Shown: positions 19,224 to 31,620, numbered from the stretch's first letter. The stretch: 64,000 nucleotides of DNA from Clytia hemisphaerica (GCA_902728285.1 CACVBU010000185.1:1048845-1112844), one strand, 5' to 3'. A program made the numbers and translations. Notes: generated by a model not told the origin, from the letters alone.

Positions 19224-21660
19224 TTCGTAATACCGATATACCGATCGCTTTTTCTCTCAATTACCGATATACCGATAATTTTTTCGTTCAAATACCGATA
19301 CCGATCAATTTTTCCCTATTATTTTAGGTACTCGCCCCCGGAGGGGGTACTTAGGCAAAAATGGGTGCTTGGTATGTGTGGACGATAAAGGTCGGGTTTT
19401 TCATCATCCAAAATCCTCTATAACAATTACAAAACTGTAGCGTGTTGGGTAGGTACAGGCTGGTAACTAAAAGTAGAATTTTGGCTTAAGGTGCCCCCTT
19501 GTAGGCTTATTCTGGCGCCCCTTTTGGTCGCATTGGTATACCGAAATTTGAACTTAAAATTTAGGTCATTTTAGAAACATTTAGGATATGCGAGCGAAGT
19601 GAGCAAGAAAAATTTTGCGACATTGTTCATCGAGATGGATTAAGTAAAGCGTAGCAGAGGCGTGGCCACGAGTTTTCGTTTGGGGGGGGGCGAGATTGGA
19701 AAAATATTGATTTTTTTTAGGGGAAACTTTCAGAGAAAGTTTTTTCAGAGTAAATTTTTGTTCTAAGCAAGCTCAAAGTTAGCGAGAATAAGGTCACAAA
19801 ATGTGTAGAAAGCATAAAATTTCATGTCGCCGAGAGTTTGCTTTGTAATCTTCGTGCCGCAGGCGAAATTTTGGTCTAAGAAATATCAAACAGCTTAAAG
19901 GAGGCCTTAAAAAGGTCAAAGGTAGCCAGAAAAAGGTCACAAAAACTACAAACCCTTTCACATTCTGTTGGGAAAACTTTGACATTTTTGGTCAATTATT
20001 TTATTTTTTTTGGTGGGGGCGATCAATTACAGTTTAGGGTAATTTCAAGATTTTGGCGTTCAAAAAAGCTCAACTTGGGGAGGCGTGGCCCCCTGTCAAA
20101 ACGCCAATGGATCGAAAATGGGAGCTTATCAAAGAGTAGAACGTCAATTTAGAGAGCGTCAACTGTATTCACGGCAGAAAAATGGTCATTTACGTTTCAA
20201 GCAGACCCCTGGCTGAGCCTCTTGCCTTATCAAAATTGCAGCAATGATTTTTCAAATCGGCGCCCCTGAGTGTTTCTTAATTTGTACTAATTTACGTATG
20301 AGGGAGGGATTATTTAGTAGATCAGCGCTCAGAACATATCGTTCATATATTCGAATAGTAAAGGAGGCTTTGGCCAAATAGAAAATTTTTGAAAGTCAAC
20401 CAAATAACATAAACTCTAAAAAAGCCATGAATTTGATACGTATCAAGAAGATATCGAAGAAGCTAGTGCGAGCGAAGCGAGCAAAAAAAATTAAATTTTT
20501 TGTTTTAAATTTTGTGTTCGCCAAATACACTCTTCTCGGGAAAGCATTGCTGGCCTTGTTCGCAAGCAGAATAATTATTCAACATTCAATTTACGTAGAC
20601 GTAAATGCATTCCCAAAAGGAAGTTATCAGTTTTAAAACAAAAGCACGCACATTTACAAAAGATAATTACATGTCAAATGACGTTGAATTACTAAGGCAA
20701 CAATATTTGAAAACGAGGCCTGCAATGCTTATTTATGCATGTCGGGAAGAGTGTATTGGTAGATTGTGAAAGAAGTTTATTGCGAGCGAAGCGAACGAAA
20801 AAAATTGCAAGATTTTAAAATTTATCTCACCAAATTTGGTCTTGGGGCGCAATGGCTCATGATCTTTGATACCGATGGTTGACCGAAAATACCGAAATAC
20901 AATAGAAAATTGTTCATACGCGTGCGCAGCCGACACTGTTAAACGGTACCGTGAAAAGCACAGCTCAAAATCATATATTTACGCTGTGCCGACGAATCGA
21001 GATTCTATTCATCGCGCAATCAGCGAAGACAAAAGTAACCATGACGACCTCCAAGATCTTGGATGAGCGTCATAGTCGATATTTTTATTCCCGTCGTTGA
21101 AAACACAACTTACAAAAAGTCATCAATGCTTTGTAAAAAGAGTCAGTGATAGAGAATCATAACATAAAGTCTGTCTATTATTTCGATTCAATTAAAGTGA
21201 CATTTCCATAATTAAAAGTTTAGTAATTACTGTTATACATTTGGGGATCATGTAAAAGATTTCTTTCGAAATAAACTCATTTCAACTACACTTGGAGGTT
21301 TCTGGGGAATTCGTAAATAGTAAACTTCATACTGATACAGTCTGCTAGACATTAATATGGTAATATTTGCTCTTCATCTTTGATTTTTTCTACAGTGATT
21401 AGATTGACACATGCGCGATAAAATTTCTATTATTTGTCTTCAGAGGTTACTATTTTCTTTGAAAACTTAACCTCTGATACTCAGGGTAGTTAAACGGTGT
21501 ATTGATTACCAAAAAAAAGAGAACCTTTTTTTGATAAAAAGGTACTTTATTTTTTTCATGAACCGTGTGGATGGTTGACATCTTTCTCTAGTCTTGTAAA
21601 CCAATGCAGTGTCTGTTTTCAAATCTTGAATTCTCTATACCTACTGAACTAAATAGACCT
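19224..21660. other. Non-coding repeat-rich stretch
   Basis: It begins with the hAT right duplication and a short tandem run of taccgata motifs (19231-19310). It also holds a hairpin (cgcccccggaggggg near 19331), gcgagcgaagcga-type repeats (19590, 20465, 20783) and sequence related to the 2.2-kb MITE (near 20920-20950 and 21490). No credible gene. Confidence 0.4.
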
Positions 21661-21916
21661 AAATTATGCATGGCTGTATCATTGTTTTTATGCTGGAGTA
21701 CATAATTATTCAATATGGCTGCCTCTTTTAAAAAAGGTCTACTGTTTAAAGCTATTTAAATGCTTTAAAACTTTGAGCAACATTTTTTTCTTTGTTGCTA
21801 TTAAAGATAGATTTTTACTTTGTCGTAATGTAAATTTATTGTAAAGTTTTAGTTTTTGAGTTTAGTTCATCTGCAGTAGTATTTTTTCAGTAATCCTTAA
21901 ATCTTGCGTTGTATGT

Positions 21917-22019
21917 AGTCCAGCCATAAAAACAATGATAGAGCCATGCATAATTACTGTATCATGCATATTGTAATTATTATGCATGGTTTTATCATTG
22001 TTTTTCTGCTGGACTACAT
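21917..22019. repeat. Hairpin repeat gtagtccagc...gctggactac
   Basis: The left arm (gtagtccagccataaaaaca...) and right arm ending gctggactac form a ~39-bp imperfect palindrome around a 24-bp loop. The right arm and flank are duplicated at about 21665-21770 (attatgcatggctgtatcattg...). This looks like a palindromic MITE family with one full and one half copy. Confidence 0.55.
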
Positions 22020-22484
22020 AATTATTCAACAGGGTGGCCTCTTTGAAAAAAGGTCTATTGCCCTCATTATATTCAAATTTGTATTTTTTTTTTAGGACTG
22101 ATAAGTACATATCTTTAAACACCAAAACAAAGCAAACAACATGCCAGTTCTTTCTGGACAAATATATATGTATACTTTATTATGTGTGCTTTTTTATATA
22201 TGTCAACAATGACCTTCATTTTTAAGGAAATATTTAGTCGCAATTTTGCGATTCTTGTTATTGTTTAACTTGGATCTGTATATTTTACATACGACGAGAT
22301 TGCCTTTTTACAACAACTTTTCATAAATGTATGTATGTAAAAAAGTTTTAGACAATCTTTGGTCTATAATAGTTGTCCTGGTTGCATTCTATTCAATTGT
22401 CATTTTATAATATCTAAATAACATGTATTACTTTTTTGAAATTTAATGCGTTATGTATTGATGTTATGTATGATCTTATTTTTT

Positions 22485-22576
22485 TTTTCCGGTCTGCACT
22501 TTGTTGACCTGTAACCTGTGACCTGTAACCTGTGACCTGTAACCTGTGACCTGTGACCTGTAACCTGTGACCTGAA
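22485..22576 (-). repeat. GACCTGTAACCT tandem repeat, half of a foldback-like end
   Basis: About nine 7-8 bp units (acctgtaac/acctgtgac) are preceded by ccggtctgcactttgttg. The same lead-in and repeat occur at the right end of the 47054-48031 element (ccggtctgtattttgttaacctgtaacc). No matching left end was found, so this is probably a truncated relative. Confidence 0.6.
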
Positions 22577-22814
22577 AGCTATGACTAGTTTTAAATTATT
22601 AGTCCAGGGGGGGATTAATTTTTGTGATAAGAATGCTTTCACTTTTTGTGTATTCATTGTAATATAACAGAAAGTTACTAATAACAAGTAAATTAAAAAG
22701 CTTTCTTTGGTCAGCTCCAAATTTCAAATCTCAAAAAAAAATTTCAAAAAAATGTTATTTTGTTTATCTATTTTCCCGGATGATTTTGACCCTAACTGAT
22801 TCAGTCCAATCTCC
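22577..22814. other. Non-coding stretch
   Basis: AT-rich, nothing recognisable. Confidence 0.35.
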
Positions 22815-22997
22815 GTAGGCTAAAAAGTGCCTTCGATCCTAAGCGATTTCGACACCGTTGTTTTGTGAAATTTCACGGCCTAGATCCACTCCCCAACCAA
22901 CGACGTACAGGTCAAAATCCACAGGACACAAGCAGCCTCAGGAGTTTTGAACTAGCCCGCGAAAATCCCACGGTATAGAGCGCTTACCAGGGGCGTA
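22815..22997 (-). mobile_element. Possible tRNA-derived SINE
   Basis: This is a GC-richer island. Read on the minus strand it has a tRNA-like head: ccTGGTAAGCGCTC (A-box-like, 22992-22978), then gtgggattttcgcgggcTAGTTCAAAACTCC (B-box-like, 22954-22941), then an unrelated tail. Spacing between the boxes suits an RNA polymerase III promoter. A hAT-like end CAGGGGCGTATCTAGG starts at 22988 and overlaps its head. Identification is by eye only. Confidence 0.35.
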
Positions 22998-24057
22998 TCT
23001 AGGATTTTAAGGATACCCTGCAAAAAATATTCAGCTATATATAGTGATTCAGCTATATATAGTATCTAAGGAGGGCCCACCATTGAATTTCGACCCTCTA
23101 GATTGGCTAAAACAGCCTCCTTTTTATGCCAAATGTACCATGAACCATTTTCAAAAAGTAGTGTACATGTATGTGTATACACCTAGCAATACAAAGTACT
23201 AAAAAATGAACTTACATTATCCAGGGTTTTGGGTTCTGAAGATTTTGTGTGCATATGAGTACCAAAGTGTAGAAATTCTTAATGTGTTGTTCTTTGTTGC
23301 TCTTCGCTAAAATTGTTATTGTTATTCTTCCCTGAAAATAAAGACCCCTATATCTGTGCTCCAGTGGGATGGAATTTAGGAAATTCTAATTTCACTGACA
23401 TGTAAAATATTTTTTGATTTAGTTTGGTATCCGAAATAATACTTCAAGTACATTGGAAAGAGGCATATTTGGGTTGGTTTACAGTTTACGGTACAAAATA
23501 AACTCCTGCTTAACCTCGCTACGAAAAAAATTAATGTATGTAATGAGTCAATTACAAATACCAAACTCTCAAAAAACATGCAAGTTTAATCAACCAACCA
23601 AAAATACAATTTTCTTTACTTTTCTTTCCCCTACACCTTACAACATTTTCAACAGTACCAGACAGTACATATACTATATTTAAAACATTCAAACTGTGAA
23701 AAAAATATATTCGAACATTGAACGCATTCGAATTAAGGTTTATTATTTGAGACATCATTTTCGAATGTTTTGTTTTGGCAGCGCAGTGTCTTCTTTTTCT
23801 TGAAAAGCATTTTCTTGTTGCAATTTTTTTTGCCAAACCAATGCAGAAAAAAGTGGTGTTTAAAAGGCATAAATCTGCATAAACAGTGTTTTGAGTAGAA
23901 TGATTCAAGGATCATAATTACTTTTCTCTGCTTTTCCTTGTACTTTTTTCGGTTTATCTTTTCTGGTTGTCTAGGTGTTTCTTTTATTTGTAATGAATAA
24001 CTGAGTGCAGTTTTAAACACTATTTAATTTGACACAAGTTTATTGCTTATATAATTA
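22998..24057. other. AT-rich non-coding stretch
   Basis: Nothing beyond chance frames. The longest minus-strand frames near 23552-24020 are low-complexity lysine-rich and not supported. Confidence 0.4.
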
Positions 24058-24545
24058 GTTCCATTTATACTGAGACGATTAGTTTGTCTGAGACGAGAAA
24101 ATTAGAAATGAGCAATGTATTTTCCATTCATCTTTCAATAAATAGGGTCTTTTAGTGAGGTCTGTTAGCACATAAAAGCATAAAAATACTTCAGTTCGTG
24201 ATTAAAGCATGAAACTTGGCACAGATGACCTCCATAAAATTTGGAAAAATTTTTCAAACAGTAACACCAAAAAATGTCACGTGACTGATGACGTCAGCAT
24301 TTTTTAGGCAAAATTTAAAAGTTGTCAAAAATATCAAGTGTTGTATATCGTTGGATGCAGAATTTCATTCTGAACAAAAAAGTCTTCTAGGTTTATGCAA
24401 AAAGAATTAGCCAAAAAAAGTTATGATGTTTACAAGTTTGCGTTATGACGTCATCAAAAACGCAAATTTTTCGATGTTCCCAAATATAGACATGTTGTAT
24501 ATCGTTGGAAAGACAATTTTAAGCCCGATAAAAAAGTTGTTTAGG
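24058..24545 (+). repeat. Left arm of ~400-bp inverted repeat
   Basis: Pairs with 30930-31325. The arms are diverged, so this insertion is older than the BEL or Ngaro elements. Confidence 0.75.
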
Positions 24546-25240
24546 TCAGTAATTAAAACTTTAATCAATAAAAGTTATTTTGAATGAAAGAGAGGACACT
24601 TTTTTCTATTTCTCAGACCCAAATATTTACTGAAAATCATGTATTGCTCCACAACATGGTTGAACAATTGTTTTTTATAAGTTTTTTTTTCTATAGCTCT
24701 TTTGTTAAAATATAAATCCCGAATAAAGTTCCAATACTAATGATATTTAGATCAGATGCAACGAGTTAGGTCTGTAATTAAAATAATTTAATTTTACATA
24801 CGCAGTTTTGATCATCAGAAATCAGAAATTTAACCACAAGTAGAAATTTCCTGTAATGAATCTATCAAAAAGTTGAGAATCCCTTCCAAATTAAAAAGCA
24901 TCGCGGGGGGCCCCGCAAAATAATGAGGCCCCTTGACATTTTTGTCTCATAGTGGTAGTACAATTGCAAGTTTGTACGTGAGGTTTTAACTCGCCAGCAA
25001 TTTGGTTTCGCAACCGAGCTATGAAATATGGCAGAAATGTCCGATGCTTAAAATAGACCTTTTTATCGCATTTCGTTATGCTTGAAAACAAAAGTTTCAT
25101 AAAAAATTAGTCCAAAATCCACTGTACCATATTTGAACATTCCTCTGTAGTCTATTATGACCCCTTATGAATAAGGCAACTGAAATTAGCTTTTGACTAT
25201 TTATTTTTAGTGTAAATAAATAGAAAGATTATGTAGAAAG

Positions 25241-27809
25241 ATGGTAGAGAGCAGCGAATTCGAGGTGGTTACAGTTTCAAGATTGCAATCAGTTGATATA
25301 AATTGGCAGTTGTGTTTTCTTTGTCAAAGCGCCGGTGGTGATAAAATCATTAAGCCAACTGAAAAGAAAGGTAAATATACGGCAAGAATTGTTCTTTTAA
25401 TTTGCATTACAGTATTTCATTTTATCTTTTTTGAGTCAAACAAATACTTTGGTTTGAGCCCGATCGTGGATTTTGGAACGTAAATTTTTATTTCTACTGT
25501 TATTATAGGCTTCAATCCTGAGGCAAATGCTTATCACACAATTTCGAGCAATTTGAAAGAGTTTCAAGATATTGGAGAGCTTCCAAAGTTATTGTTAGAA
25601 CGTTGTGAAAAGTATGACAGTTTTGAACAAATTTGTGAAGTTTTCTTAGAGAAGAAAGCAGTTTTTCATAAGACATGCGTAACTTTATATTCAAAACCGA
25701 GACTTGAAAGAAAGAGGAAGTTAAATCAAAGGAAATCCCTAGAATCAATCGAAGAGAGCAGCACGAACAATGGAGGTGAATTCGAGAGAAATGAAGGAGG
25801 AAACAATGAAGATGATAAAGTTCTAGAACCAAAGAGATCAAGAAGGAGTGAAGGAAAGTCCGAAAGTGTCGAAAGATGTTTCTTCTGTGATGGCTCCGAA
25901 GATGATTTACATTTATGCCTGACTCTCGAGCTAAATGACAAGGTAGAATATATGGCCAAAGAAATGAAAGATCCTAAAGTGCTAGGTAAAATGGGAAGCC
26001 AAGGAGATATGGTGGCAGATGATACTTACTATCATAGCAAGTGTTTGGTGGAGTACAAGAATAAGTATCGTAGTTTCAAATCATCCGGTAAAGCAACGAA
26101 AGAAAATTGTCTTATAGAAGGTATCCTTAAGTGTTAAGTAGAATTTTGAAATTTTGAAATGAATCAATAAGACTTGGCGGAATAAGATAGAAATGCAATT
26201 TTTCAAAGTTTCCTTTGTCACAAAGACTTCTTGAAATCTTGAGTTGTCATTTTTTCCATCTACATCTCTTATTATTTTAAGGCATTGCACTGTCAGAAGT
26301 CGCTAAATCAATGCGAGAACTAATCATTTCATCGCAAACCACACCTGTCTTCTTGATGAAGGATCTACGTATAATGTATCAGGAAAGGCTGAGGGAGCTC
26401 GGAGCATTAGAAGAGTATATGCAATTGGTGATTGGCTCGAAGGGAGCGGTTGGACAACAGCTCTGAAGAAGACTAAATTGGATACATCTGGTAGAATTGA
26501 GAACTACTTGACAGGATCCAAGGTGAAAAAGTCATCCTATGGACACCAAGTATCACTGGCAACACTCATCCAGCTGGCCGATAAAGCTTTTGAAGAACAA
26601 AATGAATTCTCTACTGTCCAAGAATGGAAAGAAAAACGATCCAAAGATAATGCAAGCTTTTGTTTTTGGATGCAAGCCATTGAGCTGGAAACTCTTCTTT
26701 TCAAGTTCAAATAAAAGCCTCAGGGATGCTGATTTTGCCCTGTTCGTCAAATGCATCGAGCAAATCATGCCATGGATGTTTGCGCTTGATCACACGCATT
26801 ATGCAAGGATCTTCAGCAACTCCCTATAAAGCACCTATCTCTACTCTACACCGATGTAGTAGTTATTGCATTGTATCAATTTTGGTCACTAAACATAGAA
26901 GAGCTATGGGGTTGAATTTGGGGTTGGGCTGAAGAAGAAATATTATGCGATTCATCAACTTGCTAATCTGCTGACGGAAGAAGTCTGCCGAGCTTTACCA
27001 TTTTGGTTTGCATTTACCGGTTGTGACACCGTATCTGCCTTTGCTGGGAAAGGGAAGAAAACTGCATGGAGCGCTTGGGAATGCTTTCCACAAGTAACAG
27101 AAACCTTTGTTCGGTAAGGAAAAAAGAATTATAGAACACAAGTTTTAACCATATTAAACCATATAATAATTATCAAACAAAACTTCGCAAACACTTTCAA
27201 CATTCATATTCAACTCATTTTCTAACAACTAAATTCGTTTATCTTATTAGCCTTTCCGGAGAGACACAATTAGCAGCTGAACTGTTTAATGACATCCAAC
27301 GATACGTGGTGATTTTGTACGATCGAACAAGCCCGTGTAGCGAAGTGAACCAGTTTCGAAGGATTATGTTTACTCAGAAGCAACGACCAGTTGAAGCCCT
27401 ACAACCTACAGAAGATTCTTTGGGACCACATACTCTTCGAGGGATGCGACAAAGCAGGTAAAACGATATGAATCCTTTTTATAAGTTTTAAAACCTACTT
27501 CCATTTACAGAATATTTCATGATGACATGAAAATATGAAACTGAAATATGAAATCTTAACTCACTTTTTCATTTCAGAACTTGGTGTTGGTCGTTGGAGA
27601 GGAACATCCCGGAATTTAGAATTGAAGATTGGGGATATAGAAGGATAAATGGTGTTCCGCAATTCATTTGGATGACCCAGCAAGAAGCTAGTCAGGCCTG
27701 CAAAGAACTTGTGAAATGTGGTTGCAAGAAGAGCTGCAGTACCCGATGCAAGTGTAAAAAGTCCGGTCTTAGCTGCACAGAGCTTTGCTTTTGCCATGGT
27801 GGTTGCTGA
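25241..27809 (+). pseudogene. Orphan cysteine-rich family gene, five exons, decayed
   Basis: The ATG at 25241 starts exon 1 (to 25370). Clean GT-AG introns at 25371-25508, 26121-26281, 27114-27250 and 27458-27577 (120-161 bp) join frames correctly into exons 2-5, with a stop at 27807. The protein resembles a large uncharacterised family common in cnidarian and other invertebrate genomes. It has an N-terminal WQLCFLC finger and a second CFFCDGSEDDLH finger in exon 2. Exon 3 holds FWMQAIELE, MPWMFALDHTHYAR, a TDVVVIA strand and FTGCDTVSAFAGKGKKTAW. The last exon is a cysteine cluster (CGCKKSCSTRCKCKK). The TDV and GCDT motifs recall FEN1/PIN-type nucleases, which is my inference. Exon 3 has stops at 26464 and near 26711-26900, frameshifts, and lacks several hundred residues of the usual middle. 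Host gene or transposon cargo is undecided. Confidence 0.7.
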
Positions 27810-28162
27810 TACAGTATAGGATACCATATAATGTATATGCTATTTATTCTAGCCGTTCCTTGGATTAATTTATAAATTCTTTTTTGTGCAAAGACTTAAC
27901 TGATACCATTAAAGGATCTACCGTCTTTGATGCCGTCGATGTTGATACGTATTTCTTTCGATTAAATAGATGTTTTTAAGTCAATAATAGTACTGTTTCA
28001 TGAAGGTTTCGAAAATGAAAACTATATGTTGAGCAGCAATAGATTTATCAAAGAGTATAACTATTATATTTAGTATAACATATTATAGTTTTCTATCGTA
28101 AATTGTGTATCCTTTTTGATATATGACTTGAAAAAAATCCCCCAAAAAAACAAAAAAACATT

Positions 28163-30822
28163 CACTGGTGAAAATGGTTTTCTTACATAGATAAAATTTC
28201 AGTGATAAAGTTAATTTTATCTGGCCGTGAAAAAATTTTCTTTAGGAAAGAAATTGTTTCTCGAAATTTTGCCAGATGGCTGTCGTGTAAAAATTAATTT
28301 CTTAGAAACTAAGAAAAATTTATCTTAATAATCACATGGACAAAATTATCTCTTTTTTAGTAAATATTTCTGTCTTTTCAGTTATTTTTTTCTTGTGAAA
28401 ACTTTCAGTTTCCAAGTTTCTAGAAAATTTTATCTTTATTGCTCAATCGCTTTAGCGTTTTGAAAAATTATCTCAATGCCAGATTATTTGACTGCGCTTT
28501 TAATGACAACTTTGTTTGCTTGGCAATCAAAGACTTGTTTGCTAATGAGATTCTCGATTCCTTTATCTAAAACACAAAAGAAACTATTCATACAGTTTCG
28601 GGACCTGAATCAAAAGGCCTGTTGTTTCGTAACGAAATAAGCTTTATAAACTCGGATCATTTTCGTCATGATAGATTAGGCTCTATTTCAACGAAAAGCA
28701 ATATATTTAAGGCTTAATATAGACAAATTCTCTTTAATAAATTTTACTCACCGTGTAGAAAGCACTTTACCCTTCGTCGATTTTTTGCTAATTTTGAAAA
28801 TAACGAAAGAGCACGCATTTCCAGAGAAGAGAAAGGTGAAGTGCAAAGAATCACGAGGATGAAAAAAGATAAGTATTTTTACTAAAACTAAAATCAACTG
28901 AACGAAATTTGCTTTTTTGAAAAATTTGTAGCACACAACTTTTGAACTTTTTACAACATGCAAAAAATATTCATGTACGAATAGAAGGCAAGTCTATTTA
29001 GTTTTAAAGCAAAAATGTTTATGTGAAATACTTTGTATCTCAGTGCTCTTGGGGGTGCTATTTACAATGCTCCTCATCTTCGAGTGAGTGCTAGCGTTTT
29101 GTATTTCTCATTAATGTTTTTATGCTTTTTATTGGTAAGTCTAGTTAGTTTTAAAAGCAAAAATGTTCATGTGAAATACTTTGTATCTCAGTGCTCTTGG
29201 GGGTGCTATTTACAATGCTCCTCATCTTCGAGTGAGTGTTAGCGTTTTGTATTTCCCATGAATTTTTTAATGCTTTTTATTGGCAAGTCTAGTTAGTTTT
29301 AAAGCAAAAATGTTCATGTGAAATACTTTGTATCTCAGTGCTCTTTGGGGTGCTATTTACAATGCTCCTCATCTTCGAGTGAGTGTTAGCGTTTTGTATT
29401 TCCCATGAATTTTTTAATGCTTTTTATTGGCAAGTCTAGTTAGTTTTAAAGCAAAAATGTTCATGTGAAATACTTTGTATCTCAGTGCTCTTTGGGGTGC
29501 TATTTACAATGCTCCTCATCTTCGAGTGAGTGCTAGCGTTTTGTATTTCCCATGAATTTTTTATGCTTTTTATTGGCAAGTCTAGTTAGTTTTAAAGCAA
29601 AAATGTTCATGTGAAATACTTTGTATCTCAGTGCTCTTTGGGGTGCTATTTACAATGCTCCTCATCTTCGAGTGAGTGCTAGCGTTTTGTATTTCCCATG
29701 AATTTTTTCATGCTTTTTATTGGCAAGTCTAGTTAGTTTTAAATCAAAAATATTCGTGTGAAATACTTTGTATCTCAGTGCTCTTTGAGGTGCTATTTAC
29801 AATGCTCCTCATCTTAGAGTTAGTGTTAGCGTTTTCTATTTCCCATGAATATTTTTGTGTTTTTATCCCCCATAAATTACGATGTAGGTAATTGTGCTAA
29901 TCCTCGACTGAGTATTGACAAAATTTTTGGCAATAAATGAATTTTCTCCGGCTTTATTTCCCGGTATTCTAACTTTAATTTTCTATAATTTCTATTATTC
30001 AGGTACCGACAGATCACGTGAAACCATCGAAGTAAATGACCATCTTGCGATTCAGGAGAGAGTGCTGTTTCAGAATAGATATTACCTGAAAATATGGTTC
30101 TTTCTTGAAGGAAATTTAACAAAACGAAAACAAAGCTGGAAGAAAGAACGACTAGTTTACGATGGAGATGTGTTTGTAAATTCGTGATTGATCCGTTTCT
30201 GTAAGAGACTAACGATTCGAACATCATTGTCAGGAATGGAGCACTTAATATTCAATCTTGACTACTTGCCTTGATTGACGGCATTAAAAAGAATTTAATT
30301 TAATGACTACTTTGGAGTGGATATAAATGGAAATGAAAATTATGGATCTATCCTTTTCATAGCTACACACCTCCGCCTGTGTTTTCTCCCAAAGTGGTAA
30401 TTCCCAAGATGTATTTCCTAGTGGGGATGATAGTTTCAGTGTACCTCTCCAATGGGGATGAGATTCCAGGGGATCATTCTCACCGGGATAATTTATCCAT
30501 TTGCCCTCTCCGATTCTTTCATTATGTTTGTGTGTATTTTAAGAATGATTTTTTTTTATTTTGTTACATATTGATTTTTGCAGTCCATTCCCATTATCTT
30601 ACTACGAGTTAAATTATCTTACATTTTCGTAAAAATGCTGTTTGTTTTACAAGAAAAAAAAACTTGGGGCGAGATATTTTTTCCTATTACATACTAGAAA
30701 ATAAAAACTTCGGTAGTAAATTAATCTGGTTTATCGGAATAGAAAATTTATCTTGAGTAAAGAAATAAAAAGCAAGAGGGCAGTAAAAATTAACTTAATT
30801 AAGTAAATGATTTTCACCAGTG
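28163..30822. mobile_element. Possible element with ends CACTGGTGAAAAT
   Basis: CACTGGTGAAAATGGTTTTC at 28163 is matched in inverse by GATTTTCACCAGTG ending at 30822. The ends resemble hAT-type termini. No target duplication is clear and there is no transposase. It encloses the 147-bp tandem array. The rest is AT-rich non-coding sequence. Confidence 0.4.
28987..29870 (+). repeat. Tandem repeat, six units of ~147 bp
   Basis: gtgaaatactttgtatctcag recurs at 29023, 29171, 29318, 29465, 29611 and 29758, i.e. at 146-148 bp intervals. Units are >90% alike by eye except the last, which has drifted. No coding potential is conserved across units. This is a small satellite array. Confidence 0.9.
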
Positions 30823-30929
30823 TTCAAATTGGAAAATCTTCGTCCTAATTGGTCAGAAAACTAGAAAAAAACGCCCACTCTTCTATCTAAAATAACTTTT
30901 AGTGGTTAGAATTACAAGTATTGACCTCA

Positions 30930-31325
30930 GCAGCTTTTTTATCGGGCTTGATAACATGTCTATATTTGGGAACATCGAAAAATTTGCGTTTTTGATGACG
31001 TCATATCGCAAACTTGTAAAAGTCATAACTTTTTTTGGCTAATTTTTTTTGCATAGACCTAGAGGACTTTTTTGTTCAGAATGAAATTCTGCATCTAACG
31101 ATATATAACACTTAAGGTTTTTGACAACTTTTAAATTTTGCCTAAAAAATACAATTTTTGGTGTTACTGTTTGAAAGTTTTTTCCAAATGTTATGGAGGT
31201 CATCTGTGCCAAGTTTCATGCTTTAATCACCAACTGAAGTATTTTTATGCTAACAGACCTCACTATTTTCCACAGACCAAATTTTATTCGTCTCGACGAT
31301 TTTTCCATCTCAGTATAAATGGAAC
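30930..31325 (-). repeat. Right arm of ~400-bp inverted repeat
   Basis: Reverse complement of 24058-24545. It ends at GGAAC, directly before the remnant of the DDE integrase gene. Confidence 0.75.
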
Positions 31326-31515
31326 TTACTTATCCAGTATCTTCAACTGTTGGGAAACTGTTGCTAAAGAATTAGGAGTTTCCACCAAAACACTTTCCCG
31401 TAGAAAAATAGAACTAGGTATGGGCACTAGTGGAAAGATCGGACCTAGAAACCACTACTCTGACATTACACAGGAACAACTTAAGAGTAAGAGAAGTACT
31501 AACAATACTTCCTGA

Positions 31516-31620
31516 TACCTAACTCGAGATATTGAGCTTCAAAAAGCGTAAAAACTGGACAAAATAGCTGTTTCTGGCTGAAAAACACGGTTTTCAAGGG
31601 TTAATATCTCGAGTTAGGTA
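31516..31620. mobile_element. 105-bp palindromic MITE, TA-flanked
   Basis: TACCTAACTCGAGATATT at 31516 is a perfect inverse of AATATCTCGAGTTAGGTA ending at 31620. The outermost TA on each side fits a Tc1/mariner-type target duplication. Confidence 0.6.

Larger units (their letters stand above)
24058..31325. mobile_element. 7.3-kb unit bounded by ~400-bp inverted repeats
   Basis: The left arm 24058-24545 (GTTCCATTTATACTGAGA...) is the reverse complement of the right arm 30930-31325 over most of its length, with scattered substitutions and indels. Shared blocks include agtgaggtctgttagca, catgaaacttggcacagatg, gacgtcat and ttgtatatcgttgga. A TTA trinucleotide flanks both outer ends (24055-24057, 31326-31328), as in Harbinger-type insertions, but three bases is weak evidence. 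The interior contains the orphan-family pseudogene at 25241-27809 and a nested repeat unit at 28163-30822. Confidence 0.5.

Noticed and set aside
24900..24918. GC palindrome gcggggggccccgc as a functional site
   Set aside because: A single short palindrome with no repeat or gene context.
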